Assembly: GCF_026339995.1 (NCBI RefSeq)
Contig: NZ_JAPEPT010000004.1
Span: 62,001-126,000 of the forward strand
Direction of reading: 5' to 3'
DNA length: 64,000 nt
DNA from: Streptomyces sp. NBC_01481
Lineage (GTDB): Bacteria; Actinomycetota; Actinomycetes; Streptomycetales; Streptomycetaceae
The notes under the pieces are model-generated. The model was not told the DNA's origin. It saw only the letters and a list, made by a program, of their open reading frames with translations, and did no database searches. The position numbers were made by a program, and so were the translations under genes. Within the stretch, counting starts at the first letter, position 1, and the number at the start of each line of letters is the position of its first letter. Shown here piece by piece: positions 38,907 through 47,659 of this stretch.

Positions 38907-40346
38907 TCAGCGGACCAGAACGGCCTCACCTGAGCGGGGCACGACCGTGGTCCAGCCCAGCTCCTGGTCGATACGGTCGCGAAGCGCCCCGGCAGCGCCG
39001 GGCTCACCGTGGACCATGTAAGTCGTATTGGGCGCGGGAGCGCCACGAAGCCAGTCGACGATCTGTCCCGCGTCGGCGTGCGCCGAGAAATGCGGCACAT
39101 TGGCGATCTCGGCCCGCACGGGCACGTACTGGCCGAACATCTTGAGCGTCCGGGCGCCGTCGACCAGGTCCCGGGCCCTGGTGCCCTCGGCAGCGAACCC
39201 CACGATCACGACTGCGTTGCGTGGATCGGGAAGCACACGCCGCAAATGGTGCAGGACGCGTCCGCCAGTGGCCATACCCGCCGACGACACGATCACGGCA
39301 GGCCCCGGGGCGTCGTTGATGTCGATCGACTCCTGGACCGAACGGGCCGCGAGGAAAGGGTCCGGACTGATCGCGGTCATGCCCTGGGAGATGACGGAAG
39401 GGAGCAGCTCGGGAGAGCGGGCGAGGATCGCATCGCGGTAGACGTCAAGGGCGGCCAGTGCCATCGGGCTGTCCACGAAGACAGGAACTGCGGGCGGCAG
39501 TACGCCCTCGCGCCGGAGGCCTGCGAGCTCGTGGAGGACCACTTCGGTGCGGTCGAGGGCGAAGGACGGGATGACGACAACGCCTCCTCGGCCGAGCGTC
39601 CGGATCAGCACGGAGGCGAAGCGTTCCCTGCCAACCGCGTCATCGTGCCGGCGATCGCCGTACGTCGACTCCATGAGCAGCACGTCGGCCCCGGAGAACG
39701 GCTCGGCGGGACGCAACAGGGGGTGCCCGGGCCGCCCCAGGTCGCCGCTGACAGCGAGAGTGTGTCCGTCCTCGAGAGTGAGATGCGCCCAGGCCGAGCC
39801 GAGGATGTGGCCGGCATGGTGGAGCGTGAGCCTGGTGCCCGCGATGATCTCGGTCTCGCTGTTCAGCGGTACCGGATCGAACATCTTGACCGTGTTGTCG
39901 ACATCGGCGTCGTCGTACAAGGGCTTGGCCGGACGGTGCTTGGACCAGCCGTGCTCATTGGCGTGCCGGGCGGACTCGATCTGGAGCCGGGCACTGTCGC
40001 GCAGCACGATCTCCGCGAGCCGCGCGGTATGCGCGCTGGTCAGTACGGGCCCGCGGAAACCCTGCCGGACCAGACGGGGAAGGTAACCGCAGTGATCGAG
40101 GTGGGCGTGTGTCACGACCACGGCGTGGATGTCGGAGGCATCGCACGGCAGGCGCCGCCAGTTGCGCCGCCGGAGGTCGGCGAGCCCCTGGAACAGGCCG
40201 CAGTCGAGCAGGATCCGGGCGTGATCGCTCTCGACGAGGAACTTGCTGCCCGTGACGGTGCCGACACCGCCGAGAAAGGACAACAGTGCGGGCCTCGGCC
40301 GGGTCGTCGGCGCCGCCGCCGGGTTCGAGAGTGTCTCTTCTTTCAT
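38907..40346 (-). CDS. Metallo-beta-lactamase / beta-CASP family hydrolase
   Basis: The 479-residue protein has the zinc motif THAHLDHCGYLPRLVRQG, further ligands in HHAGHILGSAWAHL and SGDLGR, the beta-CASP part (VFVDSPMALAALDVYRD, VIVSSAGMATGGRVLHHL) and the RMMBL end (PHFSAHADAGQIVDWL). This is the CPSF-like group, mostly RNA endo/exonucleases. It lacks the extra C-terminal domain of RNase J. A role in RNA turnover on entry into dormancy is inference. The ATG at 40346 lies behind a GAGGAGTGTGC stretch. It is upstream of the kinase on the same strand with a 108-base gap. Confidence 0.88.
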   Translation of the reverse strand: MKEETLSNPAAAPTTRPRPALLSFLGGVGTVTGSKFLVESDHARILLDCGLFQGLADLRRRNWRRLPCDASDIHAVVVTHAHLDHCGYLPRLVRQGFRGPVLTSAHTARLAEIVLRDSARLQIESARHANEHGWSKHRPAKPLYDDADVDNTVKMFDPVPLNSETEIIAGTRLTLHHAGHILGSAWAHLTLEDGHTLAVSGDLGRPGHPLLRPAEPFSGADVLLMESTYGDRRHDDAVGRERFASVLIRTLGRGGVVVIPSFALDRTEVVLHELAGLRREGVLPPAVPVFVDSPMALAALDVYRDAILARSPELLPSVISQGMTAISPDPFLAARSVQESIDINDAPGPAVIVSSAGMATGGRVLHHLRRVLPDPRNAVVIVGFAAEGTRARDLVDGARTLKMFGQYVPVRAEIANVPHFSAHADAGQIVDWLRGAPAPNTTYMVHGEPGAAGALRDRIDQELGWTTVVPRSGEAVLVR

Positions 40347-40411
40347 GGCTGCACACTCCTCGCTTCGCGGAGTCGGCCTCCACTGTCACACTCCGGGCGT
40401 CTCGTTCGGAT

Positions 40412-40457
40412 GGGCCGACAGGTCCCGGCGCAGGGTCGTTCGGGCCCATTTCGGCCC
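40412..40457. promoter_or_regulatory. DosR-like palindromes upstream of the beta-CASP gene
   Basis: GGGCCGACAGGTCCC (40412-40426), GGGTCGTTCGGGCCC (40433-40447) and the overlapping GGGCCCATTTCGGCCC (40442-40457). The first two are 21 bp apart and lie 66-101 bp before the start at 40346. Confidence 0.6.
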
Positions 40458-40468
40458 AGTGGGCGCAC

Positions 40469-41125
40469 TCACTGGAACGCCGAGTGGATCTCCTGCTCGG
40501 TGGCGCTGTGCGAGACAAGAAGCAACTCGTCACCGGGCTGGAGGCGGACGGCCGGTCCGGGCACGGTCGGCCGGCCGTCCCGTATGACGGTGGCGACGAC
40601 GGTTCCGTCGGGCAGAGGGATGTCCGAGAGGGGTTTGCCGACTGCGCGAGAGTGCGTGGTGATCACGGTTTCGATGATGTCGACGCCCGCCTTGCTGAGG
40701 CGCAGCAGGGCCACGGTATCGGTGGCACCGGTTGCCTCCTCGATGAGGGAGATGAGCGGAGTGGCAGCGGGGACGGCGATGTCGACACCCCAGCGCCGGT
40801 CGAACAGCCAGGCGTTCTCACTGTCGTTGACGCGGGCCACGACGCGTGGCGCGGCACACTGCCGTTTGGCCAGCAGGCTGATGACGAGGTTGTCCTCGTC
40901 CTCTCCCGTGGCGGCGATGACGAGGTCGGCAGTGTGGGCGCCGGCCTGGTCCAGACATGCAGGTTCGCAGGCGTCCCCCAGGATGAGGTGTACGGCGAGC
41001 TGTCCCTGAAGCGCATTGATGCGGTCGGCGTCCGCGTCCACCACAGTGACGTCGTTCCCGGCGGCGGCGAGCACCTGCGCGATCTGGGTGCCCAGTCGCC
41101 CGGCGCCCGCGATGAGGGCCTTCAT
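40469..41125 (-). CDS. TrkA-type NAD-binding potassium uptake regulator
   Basis: The 218-residue protein has an RCK_N Rossmann domain (MKALIAGAGRLGTQIAQVLA, VTVVDADADRINAL) and an RCK_C domain (AVGKPLSDIPLPDGTVVATVI, LQPGDELLLVSHS). Such proteins gate K+ transporters or channels in response to NAD(H) or nucleotides. It overlaps the second TrkA gene by 4 bases and is the last gene of the run from 46558. No Trk/Ktr membrane subunit is in the window, so the two RCK proteins may act on a transporter elsewhere, or perhaps with the P-type ATPase upstream (speculative). Confidence 0.92.
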   Translation of the reverse strand: MKALIAGAGRLGTQIAQVLAAAGNDVTVVDADADRINALQGQLAVHLILGDACEPACLDQAGAHTADLVIAATGEDEDNLVISLLAKRQCAAPRVVARVNDSENAWLFDRRWGVDIAVPAATPLISLIEEATGATDTVALLRLSKAGVDIIETVITTHSRAVGKPLSDIPLPDGTVVATVIRDGRPTVPGPAVRLQPGDELLLVSHSATEQEIHSAFQ

Positions 41126-41781
41126 GTCCCCAGCTCCTTGTCGATAAAGCCACGCAGACGGCCGAGCGCAGTGGCGGCGACGGCGAAGGTGACGAGATCT
41201 CCGGGCTCGGCTGCCGTGCCGTGGGCGGGCACCAGCGAGCGGCCCGCTCTTGTCACTTCCACGACACGGATCTCACCGTCGACGTCGAACGCGGCGAGCC
41301 GGCGCCCGGTGAGGTAGGCCGGGAGCTGCGAACGGACCAGGAGCGTTTCGCCGTTGCCGAAGGTGAGTTCCGGTGTGAGATGGCGGTGCAGCAGCATCTG
41401 ATGGATCTGGTTCACGGTCCAGCGGACACTGGCGATGGTGGGGATGCCCAATTCTCGGTAGATGTCGGCGCGCCGTGGGTCGTAGATGCGGGCGAGGACG
41501 ATGGGTACTCGGTACGTGTCCTTCGCAGTCCGCGCGGTGACGATGTTGCTGTTGTCCCCGGAGGTGACGGCGACGAGCGCGTCGGCGTGTTCGATCCCCG
41601 CTCGCTCCAGTACGGCCCGGCTGAATCCGTTCCCTTCGAGGAACTGGCCGGGGAACCCTGCGGGCAGCCGCCGTCGGCTGCTCTGCGTGCGGTCGATGAC
41701 CCGCACGTCGTGGCCTTCCGCGGTGAGCTGGGTGGCCAGAGCGGAACCCACCCGTCCGCAGCCCGCGATGACGACTCTCAT
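41122..41781 (-). CDS. TrkA-type NAD-binding potassium uptake regulator
   Basis: The 219-residue protein opens MRVVIAGCGRVGSALATQL and continues RVIDRTQSSRRRLPAGFPGQ, an RCK_N domain, followed by an RCK_C-like part (LTGRRLAAFDVDGEIRVVEV, AEPGDLVTFAVAATALG). It pairs with 40469 like the CeoB/CeoC pair of mycobacteria. The ATG at 41781 overlaps the P-type ATPase stop by 4 bases; upstream codons of the longer frame are antisense-like and were dropped. Confidence 0.92.
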   Translation of the reverse strand: MRVVIAGCGRVGSALATQLTAEGHDVRVIDRTQSSRRRLPAGFPGQFLEGNGFSRAVLERAGIEHADALVAVTSGDNSNIVTARTAKDTYRVPIVLARIYDPRRADIYRELGIPTIASVRWTVNQIHQMLLHRHLTPELTFGNGETLLVRSQLPAYLTGRRLAAFDVDGEIRVVEVTRAGRSLVPAHGTAAEPGDLVTFAVAATALGRLRGFIDKELGT

Positions 41782-44588
41782 CGCTCTCCTCCCTTGTCTC
41801 GTGCGGCGCGATGGCGGAGCCAGGCCTTGCGGGCTTCCTCTGCGGCCAGCAGCACGACTCCGAGCCCGGCGAGGACGGCCCAGTCGGTGACGGTGAGCGG
41901 GGCCGTGTTGAACACCTCCTGGAGTGCGGGCAGATAGCTGATGGCTGCCATCAGACCGATCCCGAAGCATCCGGCTGCCAGCAGCCACAGGTTGCTGAGC
42001 AGACCGGCCCGGAAGACGCTCTCGCGTTCAGTGCGCACCGCCAGCGCATTGAAGAACTGGCTGACCACGATCCCGGCCTGCACCAGGGTGATCGCCTCCC
42101 GATAGGCGACGCTGTCCTTGGTGAAGTCGGCATAGGGGATACCGGAAGCGTTGATGTGCCAGAAGAACACCGCGCAGACCCCGGCTGCCTGGATCCCGCC
42201 CAGGAAGAGGATGCGGCCCATCACCGCGGGAGAGAACAGCCGTTCGTCCCTTGAGCGCGGCGGACGGTCCATGACATCGTCCTCCGGGGGCTCGGCCCCG
42301 AGCGCGAGAGCGGGCAGGACGTCCGAGCCCAGGTCGATCGCCAGGATCTGTACGGCACTGATCGGGACCAGAGGAAAACCTGCGAAGGTCGCGGCGAGGA
42401 TCGGGACAAGTTCCCCGATGTTGTGGCTGAAGAGGTAGACCAGGAACTTCCTGATGTTCTGATAGACGGAACGGCCCAGTCGTACCGCTGTGGCGATGGA
42501 CGCGAACGAGTCGTCGAGGAGCACCATGACGGCCGCCTCCCGCGCCACGTCCGTCCCGGACACGCCCATCGCCACACCGATGTCGGCGTGCTTCAGGGCT
42601 GGGGCGTCATTGGCGCCGTCGCCCGTGACAGCGACCACCTCGTGACGCCGCTGGAACGCGGTGACCACACGCATCTTGTGCTCGGGGCTGACCCGGCACA
42701 GCAACAGCTCGCCCTGGCCGGCCAGCAGCCCGTCGAGGGCGTCGTCGTCCAGCTCGTTCAGCCGGGCACCGGTCATGACCGTCGGATCAGCACGCCGCAC
42801 GATTCCCACGCGCCGGGCCACGGCCTCAGCGGTCAACGGATGGTCCCCGGTCACCATGACGACGCGGATACCGGCCCGGTGGCAGGCGGCGACCGCCTCC
42901 CGTACCTCGGGTCTCGGCGGGTCCAGCATGCCGACGAGCCCCAGGAAGGTCAGCCCCGACTCGACAGTGTCCCGGTCGGGATGCGGGCCTGAGAGTTTCC
43001 GCCGGGCGGAGGCCAGGACCCGCAGTCCCTTTGTGGCCAGCTCGTCATTGACGGCCATCACCTCCGCACGCAGCGCGTCGGTCAACGCGATCACTTCGCC
43101 CTGCCGGTCGATGGCCGTGCACCGTTCGAGCAGCTCCTGGGGAGCGCCCTTCACACAGGCGTGGTAAACGTCGGCCCCGGAGTGCACCGTGCTCATCAAC
43201 TTGCGTACGGAGTCGAAGGGATGCTCGCCGACGCGCGGAGCGGCCGCTTCTTCGGCGCCCCGGTCGAGCCCGGCCTTGGCGGCGGCTACGAGCAGTGCAC
43301 CCTCGGTGGTGTCCCCGAGCACATGCCATCGACCGCCGTCGTAGGGCGGCACCAGACGAGCGTTGCTGCACAGCGCCGCGGTCCGCAGGACTGCGCGCAC
43401 CGGTTCGGGATCCGTGACCTCACCGGTCGGCTCGTAACCCACCCCGGACACGGTGTGCATGACACCTCCGGCCCACACCTGGACGACGGTCATCTCCGCC
43501 TGCGTCAGTGTCCCGGTCTTGTCCGTGCACACCACCGTGGTCGAGCCCAGCGCCTCGACGGCGAGCAGTTGCTTCACCAGCGCATGGCGGCGAGCCATGC
43601 GCCGGACGCCGATCGCGAGGGACACGGAGAGCGTGGCGGGCAGCCCTTCGGGGACCAGCGCGACCATCACACCGAGCGCGAAGACGAACGCCGACACGAG
43701 GTCCTGCCCTGCGGGCAGCCGCACGGCGAACAGAAGCGATCCCACGGCCAGTGCCGTACCCGCCACCCGACGCGCCATCGAGGCGACCTGGTGCTGCAAT
43801 GGGGTCTTCTGTCGCGGTGCGGCGGCGGTGAGCTGGAAGATCCGCCCGAACTCGGTCGAACGGCCCGTGGCGAAGACCACGGCTTTTGCGGTTCCCGCCA
43901 CGACGTCGGTGCCCATGAAGACGCAGTTGCGCGCCTCAAGGACCGGGCCCTGCAGCTCAGGCTCGTGGCCACGGCCGACTGCGTCGCTCTCCCCTGTGAT
44001 CGCGGCGTTGTTCACGGCGATGTCGTGCGCCTCCACCAGGCGGCAGTCCGCAGAGACCGCATCCCCGGCTTCGAGAATCACCACGTCGCCCGCCGCCAGC
44101 TCCCGCGCGGGCAGTTCCCGCAGCACGGCGTCGCGCAGCACCCGGCAGGTGCGCGGCACCATCGCCTGCAACGACTCCGCCGTCCGCTCGGCCGAGTACT
44201 CCTGGGCGAACCCGATGGACGCGTTCAGCACCACCACGCCCAGGATCGCCACGGCGAGTTGCAGCGTACCGACGTCTTGCGGCTCCTGGAGTGTGTACGC
44301 GAGGAACGTGATCGCCGAAGCGATGAGCAGGACGACCGCGAAGAGGTCCGTGAACTGGGCTGCCAGTTGCCGCCACAGGGCCGGGTGCGCCGCTCGCGGG
44401 AGTTCATTGGACCCGAACCGCTGGAGCCTGGCGTCGGCTGCCTCGGTCGGCAGGCCACGGGGCGACGTGTCCAGTGCGGAGTACACGTCGGCGGGCGACA
44501 GCGTCCGTATGGCGAGGCCGTCGGCATCCGGCGCCGAAGCTTCCCCCCCGGAGCCGCCGGGAGTCAGCACATCCGTCGGGGCGGTCAC
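41778..44588 (-). CDS. Cation-transporting P-type ATPase (P2 type)
   Basis: The 936-residue pump has a cation ATPase N-domain (VYSALDTSPRGLPTEAADARL), the actuator motif ITGESDAV, the phosphorylation site VVCTDKTGTLTQAEM, the hinge VTGDGANDAPALKHADIGVAMG, the M4 segment VALVPEGLP and a six-helix C-terminal domain. This is the Ca2+/Na+/K+ class; the exact ion is not determined. I chose the GTG at 44588 (AGGGA 9 bases upstream); a GTG at 44633 is an alternative. Coupling to two RCK proteins by 4-base overlaps suggests a K+ or Na+ role. A second P2-type pump is at 51670. Confidence 0.92.
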   Translation of the reverse strand: MTAPTDVLTPGGSGGEASAPDADGLAIRTLSPADVYSALDTSPRGLPTEAADARLQRFGSNELPRAAHPALWRQLAAQFTDLFAVVLLIASAITFLAYTLQEPQDVGTLQLAVAILGVVVLNASIGFAQEYSAERTAESLQAMVPRTCRVLRDAVLRELPARELAAGDVVILEAGDAVSADCRLVEAHDIAVNNAAITGESDAVGRGHEPELQGPVLEARNCVFMGTDVVAGTAKAVVFATGRSTEFGRIFQLTAAAPRQKTPLQHQVASMARRVAGTALAVGSLLFAVRLPAGQDLVSAFVFALGVMVALVPEGLPATLSVSLAIGVRRMARRHALVKQLLAVEALGSTTVVCTDKTGTLTQAEMTVVQVWAGGVMHTVSGVGYEPTGEVTDPEPVRAVLRTAALCSNARLVPPYDGGRWHVLGDTTEGALLVAAAKAGLDRGAEEAAAPRVGEHPFDSVRKLMSTVHSGADVYHACVKGAPQELLERCTAIDRQGEVIALTDALRAEVMAVNDELATKGLRVLASARRKLSGPHPDRDTVESGLTFLGLVGMLDPPRPEVREAVAACHRAGIRVVMVTGDHPLTAEAVARRVGIVRRADPTVMTGARLNELDDDALDGLLAGQGELLLCRVSPEHKMRVVTAFQRRHEVVAVTGDGANDAPALKHADIGVAMGVSGTDVAREAAVMVLLDDSFASIATAVRLGRSVYQNIRKFLVYLFSHNIGELVPILAATFAGFPLVPISAVQILAIDLGSDVLPALALGAEPPEDDVMDRPPRSRDERLFSPAVMGRILFLGGIQAAGVCAVFFWHINASGIPYADFTKDSVAYREAITLVQAGIVVSQFFNALAVRTERESVFRAGLLSNLWLLAAGCFGIGLMAAISYLPALQEVFNTAPLTVTDWAVLAGLGVVLLAAEEARKAWLRHRAARDKGGER

Positions 44589-44642
44589 TACTGGGTCCCT
44601 GAAGCGCGACGACCCGAAAGGCGGGCCGGGCACCCGTGCGGG

Positions 44643-45632
44643 TCACGTGATGTCGAGGACATCGCTCACCGACCGGCGCGGGGACGCTGGACCTTCGGGG
44701 CCGTATCCGAGGCGGATCACCATCTGTACGTGACCCATCGCCGACCCCGGGTCGCGTACGGCCCACCGCAGTTCCGGCCATTCGAGTGCCTGCGATGTCA
44801 GCGACGTGACCAGCCCGTCCAGGGTGGCCTGGAGCAGAACCCGCTCCATCGCCTGACCCGCGCGCAGCCAGTCCTCCGCCCGGTCGCCGGCCGTACCGAG
44901 CAGAGCGAGGCGGGGCTGCTTCTCGAAGGTGGCGGAGCCACGGCCGGGAACGGGATGCCGGCCGGCGAAGTCCCGTATGGGAGCGGTGACATCGTGCTGA
45001 CGGGGGCCGAAGGCATATGCGGGGATTCCTTCCCGCCGCGAAGTGTCACCCTTGGCGCCGGTGTCGGTCCAGCGTGCCATCTCTTCCCGCACTTCGGGGT
45101 GGAGCGCTTCACGGCCCTCGGCGTCGTGCACCAGATTCAGCACGGACTTCACGTGCCACGCGTCGGGCACGTACAGCCGGGCGCCTTCGAGCAGGGCGGC
45201 GCCGCGCAGCCCGTCCAGGATGTCGTCCGGGATCTCCTCGTCGGTGAAGGGGTGGCGGCTGGTGTGCCGTTTGCGGACAGCGGGGTGAAGTACGGCGAGA
45301 TCGTGCTCCGGGCCCGCGGGTTCGGCGAGGTTCACCTCGGCCAGCAGCCACGGATCGGAGGGGTCGGGGAGCAGTGTGGTGACCGGTTCCCGGCCGGCGT
45401 GCACGGCGGCCACCCGCAGATTGAACAGCGCGGCGGCACAGCCGAGATGGACGGCACGGTGCGTCGGGTCCGACTTGGGCATCGTGCGCTCCGGATCGGC
45501 GCGCAGCTGCATCGTTCCGGTGCCGCTCAGGTACCGGAACTTCCAGGGCTGTGCGTTGTGCATGGACGGGGCTGCCGTGGCGTCCTCGACAAGGGCTGTC
45601 ACGGTGGTCGGGTCGAGCGGTGGTGAAGGCAC
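44643..45632 (-). CDS. Acg-family nitroreductase-like FMN protein
   Basis: The 329-residue protein has a doubled nitroreductase fold with the opening VEDATAAPSMHNAQPWKFRY, typical of Acg (Rv2032), a DosR-regulon protein. Acg proteins have a lid that covers the FMN site and may store flavin rather than reduce substrates. Later blocks are AVRKRHTSRHPFTDEEIPDD, GTAGDRAEDWLRAGQAMERV and VQMVIRLGYGPEGPASPRR. The GTG at 45632 is preceded by AGGAGGATCAA, which decides the start. It follows the USP at 45656 by 23 bases. Confidence 0.93.
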   Translation of the reverse strand: MPSPPLDPTTVTALVEDATAAPSMHNAQPWKFRYLSGTGTMQLRADPERTMPKSDPTHRAVHLGCAAALFNLRVAAVHAGREPVTTLLPDPSDPWLLAEVNLAEPAGPEHDLAVLHPAVRKRHTSRHPFTDEEIPDDILDGLRGAALLEGARLYVPDAWHVKSVLNLVHDAEGREALHPEVREEMARWTDTGAKGDTSRREGIPAYAFGPRQHDVTAPIRDFAGRHPVPGRGSATFEKQPRLALLGTAGDRAEDWLRAGQAMERVLLQATLDGLVTSLTSQALEWPELRWAVRDPGSAMGHVQMVIRLGYGPEGPASPRRSVSDVLDIT

Positions 45633-45655
45633 TTGATCCTCCTGCCGAGAGGGGG

Positions 45656-46558
45656 TCAGTGGGCGACGACGGCGACAGGTGCGGCGCTGTGGTGCATCAC
45701 CGCGTGGGCGACGGGGCCGATGTGCCCACCCAGTGGAGCCCGGCGGAGGCGCCGGCCGACGACCACCAGATCGGCGTCGGCCGCCGAGTACACCAACTGC
45801 TGCCCAGGCGAACCGATGAGAGCCCGCTCGACAACCTGCACCGACGGGAACTTCTGCCGCCATGGCAGCAGCATGTCGCTCAGGGCCCGCTCGAATTGCC
45901 GGCCCACTTCCAGCTGGATGCCGGGCTCGAGCATCGGTGCGTAGCTGAACACGAGGGGGAGCGTCCAGCCGTGTACGGCGCGGAGAGTGCAGCCACGGCG
46001 TGCGGCCTCGTCGAAGGCGAAGGCCAGGATCTTGTCGCAGGACTGGTAGACGTCCAGGCCGACGACCACGTCGCGGTACGGGGACGCGGTGTCCGGCTGC
46101 TCGGCGTCGCCGGATCCGGCCCGGGGTCCCTTGTCCTGGTGTTTGGGTGCCCGTACCAGCACGACCGGCTGCTCGGTGGCACTGACCGTGGCCATGCCAA
46201 CCGAGCCGATGAGGAAGCCCATGATGCTGCCGAGACCCCGGGATCCGAGCACCAGCATCTCCGCGTCACCTGCCTCGACGGGCAGGGCGGCGGCGGGCCT
46301 TCCGGAGAGCCGTCGTGCAGTGATCTCCAGTCCGGGATGGCGCTGCCTCAGCTCGTCCGCGGCATCGGCCAGGACCTTGTCGGCCCACTGCTGCTGCACT
46401 TCAGGGCCGACCATGGGTATGGCTGCGGTCGTGGGCCACTCCTCCGCGTGAACGAGGTGCAGGGGCACTTCGCGCAGCAATGCCTCCTGGGCAGCCCAAG
46501 CGGCGGCGGCAAGGCTCTCGGGCGAGCCGTCCAGGCCGACGGTCACATTGCGAGTCAT
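45656..46558 (-). CDS. Universal stress protein, tandem UspA domains
   Basis: The 300 residues open MTRNVTVGLDGSPESLAAAAW. Domain 1 carries GSRGLGSIMGFLIGS and domain 2 starts VVVGLDVYQSCDKILAFAFD and ends HIGPVAHAVMHHSAAPVAVV. It is the first gene of the minus-strand run USP, nitroreductase, P-type ATPase, TrkA, TrkA. The ribosome site is TGAGGAGGTCCGCACC before the ATG at 46558, and a palindrome pair lies 72-105 bp upstream. Confidence 0.93.
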   Translation of the reverse strand: MTRNVTVGLDGSPESLAAAAWAAQEALLREVPLHLVHAEEWPTTAAIPMVGPEVQQQWADKVLADAADELRQRHPGLEITARRLSGRPAAALPVEAGDAEMLVLGSRGLGSIMGFLIGSVGMATVSATEQPVVLVRAPKHQDKGPRAGSGDAEQPDTASPYRDVVVGLDVYQSCDKILAFAFDEAARRGCTLRAVHGWTLPLVFSYAPMLEPGIQLEVGRQFERALSDMLLPWRQKFPSVQVVERALIGSPGQQLVYSAADADLVVVGRRLRRAPLGGHIGPVAHAVMHHSAAPVAVVAH

Positions 46559-46629
46559 GGTGCGGACCTCCTCAGGGCCGCGCGCGCGGCCACAGTTCCA
46601 GCGTCATGGTCCGGCGGCCGTGACAGGAG

Positions 46630-46663
46630 GGGCCAAGGGGCCCACGAAGGGGCCAACCGGCCC
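46630..46663. promoter_or_regulatory. DosR-like palindrome pair upstream of the USP-Acg-ATPase-Trk operon
   Basis: GGGCCAAGGGGCCC (46630-46643) and GGGCCAACCGGCCC (46650-46663) are 20 bp apart. Confidence 0.7.
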
Positions 46664-46688
46664 CGGCGCCCCGCGGGACCTCCCCTGA

Positions 46689-46847
46689 TCACGGCCGGGC
46701 GACCGGATCCGCGCCACCCATGTCCAGCCGGAACGGCGGGTACTCGTCCGTCATCAGACCCGCGTACGCGACGACCCGCAGCACCCACCGGTTCAGCCCG
46801 ATGATCAGGTCGAAGAGGTCGTGCGGATGGCGTTGCTGTTTCAGCTG
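46689..46847 (-). pseudogene. C-terminal remnant of a DUF4389 membrane protein
   Basis: The minus strand reads HPHDLFDLIIGLNRWVLRVV, then AYAGLMTDEYPPFRLDMGG, ending at a stop at 46689. This is the usual end of DUF4389 proteins of actinobacteria. An in-frame stop lies at 46848, no start codon is available, and the membrane part is missing. A palindrome pair sits directly upstream (46888-46924), as if the promoter and the gene end were joined by an internal deletion. Confidence 0.65.
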
Positions 46848-46887
46848 TCATGGCTCCGGGCTGGGCCCGCCGCGGACTGCGGCGCGA

Positions 46888-46924
46888 GGGCCGGGCCGGC
46901 TGCTCCGGCAGGGCCGGTCGGCCC
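46888..46924. promoter_or_regulatory. DosR-like palindromes before the DUF4389 remnant
   Basis: GGGCCGGGCCGGCT (46888-46901) and GGGCCGGTCGGCCC (46911-46924, perfect). They now stand between a gene remnant and the end of a CBS-BON gene. Confidence 0.6.
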
Positions 46925-46942
46925 TGGGGGTGTCGTCCGGGC

Positions 46943-47659
46943 TCACCAGGGCCACCCGTACTCCGCGCCTTCCGGTGGCGTGAGCCCGGAATCGTTGACA
47001 CGTGACGACAGGCGGTCCACCACCGACACCACTTCGTCCAACCGCTGCGTGAGCTGCAGTACGACAGGGATCTGACTGTGCCGCTCCAGCTGCCCCTCCA
47101 GTGTGACCACCCCGTCGACGACATGGACCTCGATCACGTTCGGGGCCAGCCCGAGTGTGTCCGTGAGCACGTCTTCGACCACGTGGCGGCGGATTTCGGA
47201 GTCGGGGCGAAGGAACACCTGGAGAAGATCGCGCCGTGTGACGATGCCGACCAGGCGGTCTTCGGCGTCCACCACCGGAAGCCGTTCGACGCCGCGCCGG
47301 AGCATCGTCCGGGCGGCCTTGGCTACCGTGTCTTCGGCATGGACGGTGATCGCGGGTGCGGACATCAGCAGGCGGGCGGTGAGGCCTTCCCGCTTGTCGT
47401 CCCGCGTGTCCGCAGCCGAGCCCGCGGTCCGGCCGTGCCGAGGTCCCTGTTGTTCCTCGTCCGCCCCGTCGGCTGACGCCTGACGGACGAGAAGGTCGCT
47501 CTCGGAGACCACCCCGAGCACTCTGCCGTCGTCGTCGAGTACGGGCAGCCCGGTGATGTCGTGCTCGGCGAGCAGTTTGGCGACATTCTTGAACGGCGTG
47601 GCAGGCGTGACCGAGATGACCTCGCCCACCATCACGCTTGCGACCTTGCTGAGTTTCAT
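46943..47659 (-). CDS. CBS-pair and BON domain protein
   Basis: The 238-residue protein opens MKLSKVASVMVGEVISVTPA. It has CBS1 (HDITGLPVLDDDGRVLGVVSESDLL), a hydrophilic linker of about 40 residues (GADEEQQGPRHGRTAGSA), CBS2 (SAPAITVHAEDTVAKAARTM, VERLPVVDAEDRLVGIVTRRDLLQV) and BON (VIEVHVVDGVVTLEGQLERHS). It overlaps the pncB stop by 4 bases, so it is co-translated with NAD salvage; ligand sensing of the adenylate or NAD pool is an inference. Confidence 0.9.
   Translation of the reverse strand: MKLSKVASVMVGEVISVTPATPFKNVAKLLAEHDITGLPVLDDDGRVLGVVSESDLLVRQASADGADEEQQGPRHGRTAGSAADTRDDKREGLTARLLMSAPAITVHAEDTVAKAARTMLRRGVERLPVVDAEDRLVGIVTRRDLLQVFLRPDSEIRRHVVEDVLTDTLGLAPNVIEVHVVDGVVTLEGQLERHSQIPVVLQLTQRLDEVVSVVDRLSSRVNDSGLTPPEGAEYGWPW

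Noticed and set aside
43161..45626. An 821-codon plus-strand open frame
   Set aside because: Antisense to the P-type ATPase and the nitroreductase; no domain seen.
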